A stretch of 64,000 nucleotides of DNA from Phycisphaerae bacterium. Lineage in GTDB: Bacteria > Planctomycetota > Phycisphaerae > Tepidisphaerales > Tepidisphaeraceae. The stretch lies in NCBI GenBank assembly GCA_026004655.1, contig BPJO01000018.1:1-64000 (forward strand). The letters are read 5' to 3'. The position numbers and the translations under genes are program-made. The notes beneath the pieces are model-generated. The model ran no database searches and was not told where the DNA came from. It saw only the letters and a list, made by a program, of their open reading frames with translations. Shown in pieces: positions 57,185 through 64,000 of the stretch (the first letter of the stretch is position 1; every line of letters starts with the position of its first letter).

Positions 57185-57943
57185 GTGTCTTATCGAAGCC
57201 TTGTCATTCTTCTGCTGATGAATGCCGGCTGGACGGTTGCAGAACCGCCAGACCCGACCTCGACACCACCGACCACTCGTCCGTCCGATTTATCCGTAAC
57301 CGACCTCCTTGCTCGGGCGGATCAGGCCTTCGCGAACGCGGACTATTTGACCGCAGTAGCAATCTGGACTCATCTGGATGGTCAAATTCCTCAAGACCGA
57401 TCGGCTGCTATCAAGGAACGAATGCGGTTTGCGGTGAAACAAATGTCTCTGATGAAGGACCGGGGCATCGACCCGTCTTCCCGACGCCCGGAAACCCAAA
57501 CGTTCCCCCCAGCGACGAATTCAACCACCCGGACATCACGAACACCCCACCGGAAGCCACCGGACGGACAAGTTCTCGAACTGAGCTTGTCGGATCTTGG
57601 CAATTTCGAGTTCGACGAAACTCGTGACACTTCCTTACCGGACGATGTGATCGCGCTTTCGGGAAGTCTTTTCAGGACAACAGGTTATATGATTCCGCTG
57701 GACCAGGTCGGCAAAGTCACGCGGTTTTTGCTTGTCAACGACCTGATGAGCTGCTGCTTCGGTCAGGTACCGAAACTGCAGCACGTGATGTACGTCAATT
57801 TGCCTGAGGGACGATGGGTTGAACCGACCAGCGAAAGGCTTCAGGTCGAAGGGACATTGACCGTAGGAATCCGTAAAGAGGACGGATACGTCATCGGGTT
57901 GTTTGAAATGACACCTTCGAGCATAAAATATGCTCCGCAATAG
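57185..57943 (+). CDS. Secreted DUF3299-like protein 1
   Basis: 252 residues from GTG 57185, 4 bases after the permease stop. Signal peptide MSYRSLVILLLMNAGWTVA. A Pro/Thr-rich linker, a helical segment (LLARADQAFANADYLTAVAI), another Pro/Thr stretch, then a C-terminal domain of about 110 residues: LSGSLFRTTGYMIPLD, LLVNDLMSCCFGQVPKLQHV (C190, C191 followed by a late His), and VEGTLTVGIRKEDGYVIGLF. This is the DUF3299 layout (GYMIPLD, C-x-P-x-x-Q-H). Cys and His placement suggests metal binding. Function unknown. Confidence 0.75.
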   Translation: MSYRSLVILLLMNAGWTVAEPPDPTSTPPTTRPSDLSVTDLLARADQAFANADYLTAVAIWTHLDGQIPQDRSAAIKERMRFAVKQMSLMKDRGIDPSSRRPETQTFPPATNSTTRTSRTPHRKPPDGQVLELSLSDLGNFEFDETRDTSLPDDVIALSGSLFRTTGYMIPLDQVGKVTRFLLVNDLMSCCFGQVPKLQHVMYVNLPEGRWVEPTSERLQVEGTLTVGIRKEDGYVIGLFEMTPSSIKYAPQ

Positions 57944-57994
57944 TCTTCGGATCGATCCGGAAGGACCTGAAAGCTCGTATAAAAGGTGATGTCG

Positions 57995-58552
57995 ATGAGT
58001 CAAACTACAACGCCATCCAGTTCTGTAGAGTTCCCTGCTATTCGCCGGGATCGGGTCGGATCACTTTTCAACTTAAGGGTGCTCGTCTTCATTACGGTGG
58101 TTTTATCCATTTTCGGGGCACTCGGGTACCTGTGGTGGAGCGTAGCCGGGACTCACGGGATTATCCAAAAAGGGGACGCCTATCAAGTGGATTTGAAATC
58201 CATGTCCACATTCCCATTCGACCAGATTCATGGAACGATTGAAGACGTTCCCCAGAGGTACCGGGAGTTGGATGGAAAGAAAGTAATCCTCATCGGGGAA
58301 ATGTGGGCGCCTAACGCAGCTAGCGACCGATTAAATCAGTTTGAATTGGTCTATTCGATCGCCAAATGCTGTTTTTCCGGACCACCCCAAATTCAACATT
58401 TTGTACAGGCAACGACGGTCAAAGGACCGGTCCCCTATTACTCCGGTCTGGTCCGGGTGACAGGTACGTTAAAAGTCGAAATCACCAAAGCCCCGGACGG
58501 AAAAATCACCGGGGTTTACCACCTGTCAGTCGATCAGGTCGAACCTGTCTGA
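57995..58552 (+). CDS. Membrane-anchored DUF3299-like protein 2
   Basis: 185 residues from ATG 57995, where AAGGTGAT is well placed; ATG 57989 is also possible. One membrane helix (VLVFITVVLSIFGALGYLWW), then a periplasmic domain: ELDGKKVILIGEMWAPNAAS, SIAKCCFSGPPQIQHFVQAT (C125, C126, late His), and GLVRVTGTLKVEITKAPDGK. It shares the Cys-Cys...P-x-x-Q-H core and the ending with the preceding gene, so the two are paralogues. Fourth gene of the ABC operon and probably its last, as a long inverted repeat follows the stop. Confidence 0.75.
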   Translation: MSQTTTPSSSVEFPAIRRDRVGSLFNLRVLVFITVVLSIFGALGYLWWSVAGTHGIIQKGDAYQVDLKSMSTFPFDQIHGTIEDVPQRYRELDGKKVILIGEMWAPNAASDRLNQFELVYSIAKCCFSGPPQIQHFVQATTVKGPVPYYSGLVRVTGTLKVEITKAPDGKITGVYHLSVDQVEPV

Positions 58553-58561
58553 TCCGGGGTG

Positions 58562-58627
58562 ACACCCGGTTGTCAGGGGCGCGGATATTTCCGAATTATT
58601 TTGTTGACCGTTAAGCCAACCGGGTGT
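58562..58627 (+). repeat. Long-armed inverted repeat after the ABC operon
   Basis: ACACCCGGTTG (58562-58572) and CAACCGGGTGT (58617-58627), an 11-bp perfect inverted repeat with a 44-base spacer, starting 9 bases after the last stop and followed by TAAATATTTTT. It could end transcription of the operon, although the loop is long for a simple terminator. Its right arm lies inside the ispE promoter. Confidence 0.6.
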
Positions 58628-58632
58628 TAAAT
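58604..58632 (+). promoter_or_regulatory. Sigma-70-type promoter for ispE-spoVG
   Basis: TTGACC (58604-58609), 17-base spacer, TTAAAT (58627-58632). The leader would be about 135 bases. The spacer contains one arm of the 11-bp inverted repeat. Confidence 0.5.
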
Positions 58633-58774
58633 ATTTTTACATCTCAAGTCGAGGTCATATCGACGACAGTGAGAGTTGTGTGGTCTGGGAGAGTTCATAT
58701 CGTCAACACTGGATTTACACCGTGTGTGCTTGACTTGAATTGACAATTGAAGGACGCGCAAAGATGGTTTGATC

Positions 58775-59722
58775 ATGCGTGTGTATTCACCAGCAAAGAT
58801 CAATCTGTATTTGCGTGTGGGTCCGAAACGACCGGACGGGTTTCATCCTGTAGTGTCCTGGATGGTAACCGTCGGGCTCTTTGACAGATTGGATTTTGTA
58901 CCGGACAGGACGGGTCGGGTGGAATTGCACTGCTCGGACCCGTCGTTGGCAACAGATCAGTCCAATTTGGTGGTTCGTGCTGCCCGGGGTTTGCAAGCGG
59001 AATTGACTCGGCGTGACGGAGGAGATACGTCGTGGTTCCCGTTTTCAGAAATCTCGGTCAACACCACACCACCAACCGCCGGTTCTGAACTACCCGGCGT
59101 CCAGGTTTATCTGGATAAAATCATTCCGATGGGAGGAGGTTTAGGAGGAGGCAGTTCCAACGCTGCTGTCACCCTTCTGACCCTCAATCATCTGTGGAAT
59201 CTGAATCTGTCCCGACAAAACTTAATCCGCATCGCCTCGGAGATAGGAAGTGATGTTCCATTTTTCATCGAAGGTCCGAGTTGTCTGTGCCAAGGTCGGG
59301 GTGAAATCCTGACCCCCCTTCCCGTTCCACGGGTGACAGGGGTTGTTCTGATTTTTCCACCGATCTGTGTCCCGACCCGGGAAGTCTATCAGCGGTTCGA
59401 TCAGTTGCCCGTTCCCGGAAACTGGGATCAAGCGGTCGAAAGTCGGCAGTGGGCAAACCTCTCGGCGGAGGACCTGCTGCGAGTGCTCCAAAACGACTTG
59501 GAGCCTCCCGCGTTTTCCCTTTTTCCCGAACTGAGGCAACTGAAAGACCAGGCTGAAACTTGTCTATCCCGACCCGTCCGTATGTCCGGAAGCGGATCGA
59601 CGTTGTTCAGTCTCTACGATGATTTTGAACACGCCGAACAAGACGCCCGCAAAATCCAATCTACTTTGAGAGTCCGTACTTCGGCCTGTCGGATCGCTGT
59701 CACAAACGAAGTAAACGGCTGA
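58775..59722 (+). CDS. ispE: 4-diphosphocytidyl-2-C-methyl-D-erythritol kinase
   Basis: GHMP kinase of the MEP isoprenoid pathway. RVYSPAKINLYLRVGPKRPD is the usual N-terminus; the ATP loop is PMGGGLGGGSSNAAVTLL; the late ARPVRMSGSGSTLF-like motif is seen as PVRMSGSGSTLFSLYDDF. Between these is a region GSDVPFFIEGPSCLCQGRGE typical of IspE. 315 residues from ATG 58775; an in-frame TTG at 58769 is possible. It precedes spoVG, an arrangement also known in Firmicutes (ispE near spoVG). Confidence 0.95.
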   Translation: MRVYSPAKINLYLRVGPKRPDGFHPVVSWMVTVGLFDRLDFVPDRTGRVELHCSDPSLATDQSNLVVRAARGLQAELTRRDGGDTSWFPFSEISVNTTPPTAGSELPGVQVYLDKIIPMGGGLGGGSSNAAVTLLTLNHLWNLNLSRQNLIRIASEIGSDVPFFIEGPSCLCQGRGEILTPLPVPRVTGVVLIFPPICVPTREVYQRFDQLPVPGNWDQAVESRQWANLSAEDLLRVLQNDLEPPAFSLFPELRQLKDQAETCLSRPVRMSGSGSTLFSLYDDFEHAEQDARKIQSTLRVRTSACRIAVTNEVNG

Positions 59723-59858
59723 CTTCACATTTCATCAGCCGGAAAAAACAGGCAGGATCGTGCGTCCCGGCAAATCGCTCGAGTCCTGTGACATGATTCG
59801 TCGGGTTCTACGCCAAACACTTCACGTCCGGCGTAGTGAACCGACAACGGAGTGTCCT

Positions 59859-60317
59859 ATGCGACTGTCGGAGATCAAAATTCACCTCTGCCCGCCCGGA
59901 TCCGGGAGGCTCAAAGCATTTTGCACAATCACCATCGATCAGGGATTCGTGATCAGAGACGTCAAGATCATCCAGGGCGACGACGGCCTTTTCATCGCGA
60001 TGCCTTCCCGCAAACTCTGTGACCACTGTCCCCGGTGTCATGAAAAAAACCACCTGCGTGCGAGATTTTGCAACCAATGTGGAACACGACTAAATGAGAA
60101 CCGTTATCTGAATTATCGTCTCGGACCTAACCGACTCAAACTCCACGCAGATATCGCTCATCCGATTCATGCACGAGCCAGATCTGAAATCGAAAAGCAG
60201 TTGTTTGACGCTTATGAAAGGGAAATCGAACTGTCACGCCAACCGGGATATGTTCCCACTCCGATGGAAACCGATCTCTCGGAACTGGCCACGACTTACA
60301 AGTTCGGGGCTGCTTGA
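59859..60317 (+). CDS. spoVG: SpoVG family regulator with an inserted zinc ribbon
   Basis: About 152 residues from ATG 59859; longer in-frame reading to 59760 is unconserved. The core is unmistakable: MRLSEIKIHLCPPGSGRLKA, FVIRDVKIIQGDDGLFIAMP and, after an insert, LKLHADIAHPIHARARSEIE. Usual SpoVG proteins are about 90-100 residues. Here about 30 residues are inserted after MPSRKL, holding a double Cys pair (CDHCPRC...CNQCG), a zinc-ribbon-like module, and the tail is extended. SpoVG binds DNA or RNA in other bacteria. It lies about 135 bases after ispE and is probably cotranscribed. Confidence 0.9.
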   Translation: MRLSEIKIHLCPPGSGRLKAFCTITIDQGFVIRDVKIIQGDDGLFIAMPSRKLCDHCPRCHEKNHLRARFCNQCGTRLNENRYLNYRLGPNRLKLHADIAHPIHARARSEIEKQLFDAYEREIELSRQPGYVPTPMETDLSELATTYKFGAA

Positions 60318-60348
60318 TCACGAATCGCGTTGATCCGGTTTGATCTGG

Positions 60349-60372
60349 TTTGTCCGATTATTTGTCCGATTA
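60349..60372. repeat. Perfect 12-mer tandem duplication
   Basis: TTTGTCCGATTA occurs twice back to back in the short spacer between spoVG and the convergent pseudopilin gene. Two copies only; probably a replication-slippage product. Confidence 0.5.
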
Positions 60373-60388
60373 TTCGGGTCCGTATCAT

Positions 60389-61219
60389 TCACCCCCGATA
60401 CCATTCAGCTGGAACATCCTTCCCATCGGATTCCCGGATGGTTCGAACACTACCGTCGGCCCAGAGCACATTACACAATCCGGAATGTCGGTAAAACTCC
60501 CTTAAAGCACCTGTCGCGGGACTTATCGTGTATTCCGGTCGATAACTTTGCAGATTGCTCGATGTACCGTTGGCTGACAGGCTAATTGCATGAAGCGGGG
60601 TCGTAGACGTGTGCACAATCAACTGCCGATATGAATCATGGGCAAGGATCCGCTCCGATGCTCTTTTGATATCGGATAACTTTCGGTAAGGAGAAGTCTG
60701 TGATGAAGCTGTGGTCCCGTGATAACCGGTCACCAAACAGTTCAGCGCATAAGAAATTGGCCAAATCTCCTGAAACGGAGTTGTCCCCCGTTCACAGATC
60801 CTCGCTGAAGGGCAAAGAAAATACCGTCTCACGACATCAATGAACTGTGGATCCGAATCGCTCTGGTAAATCCGATCCAACGTCCCCGGAGAAGCCAGAT
60901 AAGGTAGATAAGCCAACCCCCAGTAGCCACGACGTCGAATGGAGAGGTTCGAATGACGTGAAAACGGAACAAATCCCCCCGTATCGGACCGTAACCAGTC
61001 ATCGGCATCAGCACTGTTGATCGGAACATTGAGGTAATCTCGATAGTCGCGAGCGTAAAATGTCATTGCCAGACCGATTTGTTTCAGACGACTGGCACAG
61101 CGGATACGGTCTACCGATTGGCGTGCTCTGACCAATGAAGGCAAAAGAATCGCTATCAACACCGCAACGATCCCAATGACGACCAGCAACTCGATCAAAG
61201 TAAAACCACCGCGCTTCAC
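60389..61219 (-). CDS. Type II pseudopilin-like protein with H-X9-DG motif
   Basis: 276 residues. The prepilin cleavage/methylation N-terminus is [20 protein letters not shown] (cleaved before Phe). A conserved helical segment ([20 protein letters not shown]) is followed by a variable beta domain, and the end shows the H-X9-DG motif (His, nine residues, DG) in [17 protein letters not shown]. Such proteins are very numerous in planctomycetes and are processed by prepilin peptidase, then exported by a type II secretion-like apparatus. No secretion gene is adjacent. Probably structural or surface exposed; individual function unknown. Confidence 0.9.
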   Translation of the reverse strand: MKRGGFTLIELLVVIGIVAVLIAILLPSLVRARQSVDRIRCASRLKQIGLAMTFYARDYRDYLNVPINSADADDWLRSDTGGFVPFSRHSNLSIRRRGYWGLAYLPYLASPGTLDRIYQSDSDPQFIDVVRRYFLCPSARICERGTTPFQEIWPISYALNCLVTGYHGTTASSQTSPYRKLSDIKRASERILAHDSYRQLIVHTSTTPLHAISLSANGTSSNLQSYRPEYTISPATGALREFYRHSGLCNVLWADGSVRTIRESDGKDVPAEWYRG

Positions 61220-61325
61220 AGAACCTTCCTATCACCAACTACCACAAGAAAAGATATCAGCACCATACAAATAGATTAATTCGTTATAAAGCCCTTTCTT
61301 GAGAGGAATAACGAGGAGAGTAACT

Positions 61326-61484
61326 TTGAGTCTTCACTGGTACAAAGTCATTTACGTTCCACCGGGGTGTACAGAGTTTGATCTGGATGAAGAACTCCAG
61401 TTAGATACGGTCGAACCGCCTCCACCAATGATCATCTTGGGAGAAGGGAATTGTCAGGGTGTGGAAGCAGAACTGATTGAATAA
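61326..61484 (+). CDS. Small hypothetical protein with TTG start
   Basis: 52 residues from TTG 61326, preceded by a good GAGGAG at 61313-61318 with 7-base spacing; no ATG is available in this frame. MSLHWYKVIYVPPGCTEFDL is followed by an acidic stretch and PPPPMIILGEGNC, ending with EAELIE. Its stop abuts that of the convergent M56 gene. I do not recognise the family; the ribosome-binding site and composition make a real gene moderately likely. Confidence 0.5.
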   Translation: MSLHWYKVIYVPPGCTEFDLDEELQLDTVEPPPPMIILGEGNCQGVEAELIE

Positions 61485-63395
61485 TCAATCATTCTCCTGC
61501 GAGGCGCGGACGGGTTTATTCACACCTGTCATCTTATTTCGGTTGACGATTTTAACGGGAGAAAAGGAGGTTGTGATCCTCCGAAAATCTACAAGCGGAT
61601 CAGCCATTAATCGAGCCAGTTGTTGATCGACCTGTCTTCCCGTGGCTCTGAGTCTCTTGAGTATGATTGAACGAAATGGTGAATTCGGGGGCAACCTTTG
61701 TGAAGCCAAACCCACAATTTGAAACCGAATCGTGTATGGATAAGTAAACCGATCCAATAATTCAACGAGTCGTTCAGGGGACCGAGTTTCTGCCTCTTTA
61801 ATCTCTTGGGAACCCACCGATTGGAAATACGATGCAACCGAACCCCATTGTCTAAACTGATCGGCGACCTCCTCCGTACAACCTGCCAACTCACCAAATC
61901 GAACGTGTTGAATCATCAGTCTAAGCCGGGGAAAGACTTCCGATCCTTCCTGAGCCCCGAGTACAATCGCAGCCCGGGTCCATTGGTCTCTTTCTTCACC
62001 CCGGGGCATTGTAAGGGCTTGTGCAAAAATCGAACTGGCCAACGCGGCTATCTGATGTTCCGCCGGAAGAATCGGCTTGGCAGAAGCATCTTCGATATTT
62101 TCTTGGTCAAGCATTTGGGACAATCTCGCCCGAAGCACTTGATCCTCCATACCCCCTCTAGAGGCTACCTGAACTAAGGGGATCAATACCGAACGGTCTA
62201 CTTGACGGTAGGAATGAACTTGTCGGGCACAGGATTGAAGTGCTTGCCAAAGGTCGGGATTGTCTTGACGTAATCCCAATTCCGACAGGACCAGACGGGA
62301 CATGCCTTCATGGGCCACCCGTACTTGATTCTGATAATCCTTCGCCAGATTCGCTACGGGGAATGCCGAAATCATCAACAACATGACCAAGCTGACAAAC
62401 AGCGTCACAAAACGTCGGTATCCTGCTTGTGGTTTTTGCCCCTGTAACAGAATCAACCGATGAACCCGTGACGGAACCGACGCATCCGACATTCCCAACG
62501 CCAATACCGGATTCGGACGCAACTTTTCCACTGCGATCAAGGATTCGGCGAATCGTCTTGAACTTCCCACAGCTTCGATCGCAATATCATCACAGCAGGC
62601 TTCACGAAGGATACGGATCTCATTCGACAACCACTTCACACAGGGATGGAAAAATAAAACCGCTTCGAGAAAAGTCTGAATCAGGTTGATCGCAAAATCA
62701 TAACGACGAATGTGAGCCAGCTCATGACTCAGAATGCACACGAGCTGGTCCGGTCTTATCTGGGTGACCATCCCCAGGGGCAAAAGAATTACCGGTTTCC
62801 ACCACCCGGTCACACACGGACCATCTACCTCAGAGGTCTCTCGTACAGGATAGACCCGTCCGGAAACAATTCGCCGGATTTTTTGATAAGCCGTGTCTGA
62901 CAAATCGATATCGCAAGGCCGGGATTTATTCACCATTCGCACCAACGCGAAAAGATCCCGACCCGAAAGCATCAGGTGCCATCCCAGACCCGCAATCCAG
63001 ATTACCCCCAACCAGGAAACTAGCGGCTCGAAATAATGAGCAATTGCACGGATCCACCATCGATCTTGTACCGAAAAATACTGATGATAAGGCTGACCCG
63101 TGTTGGTCATGGTTGTATCAAGGACCCCAAGACCGGACCATTGCCCAAGCCAGTACAGAGGACGAGACAGACCCAGATCTTTCTCAACCACCCATGGAAT
63201 AATCAACATTCCTGCTGAAACACCCGTGATGAGAAAAAACATTCCACAGGCGGCAAGATACTTGATCCGATCGTTCGATCGGTTTAGCAGAAATTGAATA
63301 CCACGATGAACCAGGTAGAGGACAAGAATCACCCATAAGAGATGGACCATCGTCCATCCCAGGACGCTGTTGAACTCACCACTGACCGAAAACAT
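61485..63395 (-). CDS. M56 (BlaR1/MecR1-type) membrane metallopeptidase
   Basis: 636 residues. Three or four N-terminal helices (VHLLWVILVLYLVHRGIQFL; LAACGMFFLITGVSAGMLII), then the M56 zinc peptidase domain with HELAH at residues 224-228 (CILSHELAHIRRYDFAINLI) and the downstream Glu/Asp ligand region EIRILREACCDDIAIEA. A further helix near 315-335 and a C-terminal helical periplasmic or cytoplasmic part of about 300 residues follow. No penicillin-binding sensor domain is seen, so the signal is not a beta-lactam as in BlaR1. Paired with the BlaI-type repressor 36 bases upstream, which it would inactivate by proteolysis (known for the family). Confidence 0.92.
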   Translation of the reverse strand: MFSVSGEFNSVLGWTMVHLLWVILVLYLVHRGIQFLLNRSNDRIKYLAACGMFFLITGVSAGMLIIPWVVEKDLGLSRPLYWLGQWSGLGVLDTTMTNTGQPYHQYFSVQDRWWIRAIAHYFEPLVSWLGVIWIAGLGWHLMLSGRDLFALVRMVNKSRPCDIDLSDTAYQKIRRIVSGRVYPVRETSEVDGPCVTGWWKPVILLPLGMVTQIRPDQLVCILSHELAHIRRYDFAINLIQTFLEAVLFFHPCVKWLSNEIRILREACCDDIAIEAVGSSRRFAESLIAVEKLRPNPVLALGMSDASVPSRVHRLILLQGQKPQAGYRRFVTLFVSLVMLLMISAFPVANLAKDYQNQVRVAHEGMSRLVLSELGLRQDNPDLWQALQSCARQVHSYRQVDRSVLIPLVQVASRGGMEDQVLRARLSQMLDQENIEDASAKPILPAEHQIAALASSIFAQALTMPRGEERDQWTRAAIVLGAQEGSEVFPRLRLMIQHVRFGELAGCTEEVADQFRQWGSVASYFQSVGSQEIKEAETRSPERLVELLDRFTYPYTIRFQIVGLASQRLPPNSPFRSIILKRLRATGRQVDQQLARLMADPLVDFRRITTSFSPVKIVNRNKMTGVNKPVRASQEND

Positions 63396-63431
63396 GGGCC
63401 CTCACTACCCTGCCCGGGGTGCTTTGCGCGG

Positions 63432-63809
63432 TTACTCCAAACCTTCCAAAGCCTTTTCGATCTGCTGAATTTGTTGCTTGGACGCCTTTTTGCCCGAGAC
63501 CAGGTGCAAAACGAGATTCTTGGCAGACCCTGCGAACAAGCGGTTCAGGATGTCGTTCAAGAGCGAGTCCTTGGCACCTTCCGGACCCAGGATTGCTTCA
63601 TAACGGAACGGACGGGTCTGGCTGACCAGTTTGAGTTGCCCTTTGCTATGCATCAACTGCATCATCGAAGCAACGGTGGTGTGTGCTACAGGACGCTTCT
63701 TAGCCAACTGCTCGTGGACTTCTCGAACGGTGCAAACACCGTGCTGCCAGAGCACCTGAAGGATCTCGATTTCACCCGGTGTCGGAGTACTGGATTTTGG
63801 ACGTGCCAT
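63432..63809 (-). CDS. BlaI/MecI/CopY family transcriptional repressor
   Basis: 125 residues. Winged helix: PTPGEIEILQVLWQHGVCTV, VREVHEQLAKKRPVAHTTVA (recognition helix) and SMMQLMHSKGQLKLVSQ. The C-terminal dimerisation part holds the cleavage zone typical of the family. In known systems a repressor of this type is destroyed by its M56 partner, here the next gene. The start codon lies only 6 bases after a perfect TATAAT, so the message may be leaderless. Target genes are not apparent. Confidence 0.92.
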   Translation of the reverse strand: MARPKSSTPTPGEIEILQVLWQHGVCTVREVHEQLAKKRPVAHTTVASMMQLMHSKGQLKLVSQTRPFRYEAILGPEGAKDSLLNDILNRLFAGSAKNLVLHLVSGKKASKQQIQQIEKALEGLE

Positions 63810-64000
63810 GAGTGGATTATATCTCGCTTTATTTCATGAGAGAAGAGGAACCATTTATTTCTACGAATCACTTTCCTTATAATTCCGAACTGGCTCTAAA
63901 ATGGGCAGATTTTTTCTTGTCTTTCTATACTCTCAGATCGGGCCGAATAATTATCCATTCGATTTACCCTTGGCATTTAAGTTTGAGACGGGTATACTCT
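63810..64000 (-). promoter_or_regulatory. Promoter region of the BlaI/M56 operon
   Basis: TATAAT at 63821-63816 on the minus strand, followed by only six bases before ATG 63809, predicts a transcript starting at or near the start codon and no Shine-Dalgarno is present. No convincing -35 box or BlaI-type TACA/TGTA dyad is seen. The rest of the stretch to the window end is AT-rich without a recognised gene. Confidence 0.45.

Noticed and set aside
60349-60372. Possible start of a CRISPR or satellite array
   Set aside because: Only two 12-base units without spacers; listed merely as a tandem duplication.

Overview
This window is a stretch of a gram-negative-type (diderm) bacterial chromosome, most likely a planctomycete and probably of the class Phycisphaerae. 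Evidence seen in the sequence: two secreted proteins with the N-terminal LExRxLLS-type signature common in planctomycete surface proteins, a PEP-CTERM protein, an H-X9-DG type II pseudopilin-like protein, a BlaI/M56 regulator pair, a SpoVG with an inserted zinc ribbon, and an RpoD with a long non-conserved region. I recognise no tRNA, rRNA, insertion sequence, prophage or CRISPR array. The gene content is mostly core.

Layout. 1-2.4 kb (minus): acyltransferase-3 gene cut by the window edge, coupled to an ABC-F ATPase. 2.5-4.0 kb: xylulokinase. 4.1-12.5 kb (minus): HNH protein, rmlD-rmlB-rmlA (dTDP-rhamnose synthesis; rmlC is absent here), LOG-family protein, CYTH protein, leuS and pdxH. 12.6-16.5 kb: PEP-CTERM autotransporter-like protein with its own promoter, leader hairpin and terminator, a CrtC/AttH-like protein and an FHA protein. 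16.5-23.1 kb: two tandem nested hairpins, then a surface protein of about 2117 residues. 23.1-28.5 kb: YjbQ, a zinc-ribbon membrane protein, a lipoprotein, two Gfo/Idh/MocA oxidoreductases around icd, and a small Cys-rich protein. 28.5-32.7 kb: dnaG-rpoD, downstream of a Fur-box-like palindrome. 32.8-38.1 kb: RTX-repeat protein, M29 aminopeptidase, LAB_N protein, mutL and GNAT. 38.1-47.0 kb: a giant AsmA/TamB-like protein divergent from a glycosyltransferase-Fkp (GDP-fucose salvage) operon. 47.1-52.7 kb: asd, then mrdA-DUF3592-rodA (cell elongation). 52.7-54.6 kb: small membrane, TPR and lipoprotein genes. 54.8-58.6 kb: a MacB/LolD-like ABC transporter with a His-rich permease loop and two DUF3299-like proteins. 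58.6-60.3 kb: ispE-spoVG. 60.4-63.8 kb: pseudopilin, a small ORF, and the M56/BlaI pair.

The most consequential technical observation is five single-base reading-frame breaks in four otherwise well-conserved genes (ABC-F, rmlA, the zinc-ribbon protein, and rpoD twice). Four of the five lie in homopolymer runs. Because rpoD is essential, these look like assembly or sequencing indels rather than biology. I give the reconstructed gene extents. The most interesting biological leads are the ABC/DUF3299 cluster, the tandem hairpins before the giant surface protein, the Fur-like palindrome beside a Cys-rich mini-protein, and the duplicated undescribed module in the giant protein.
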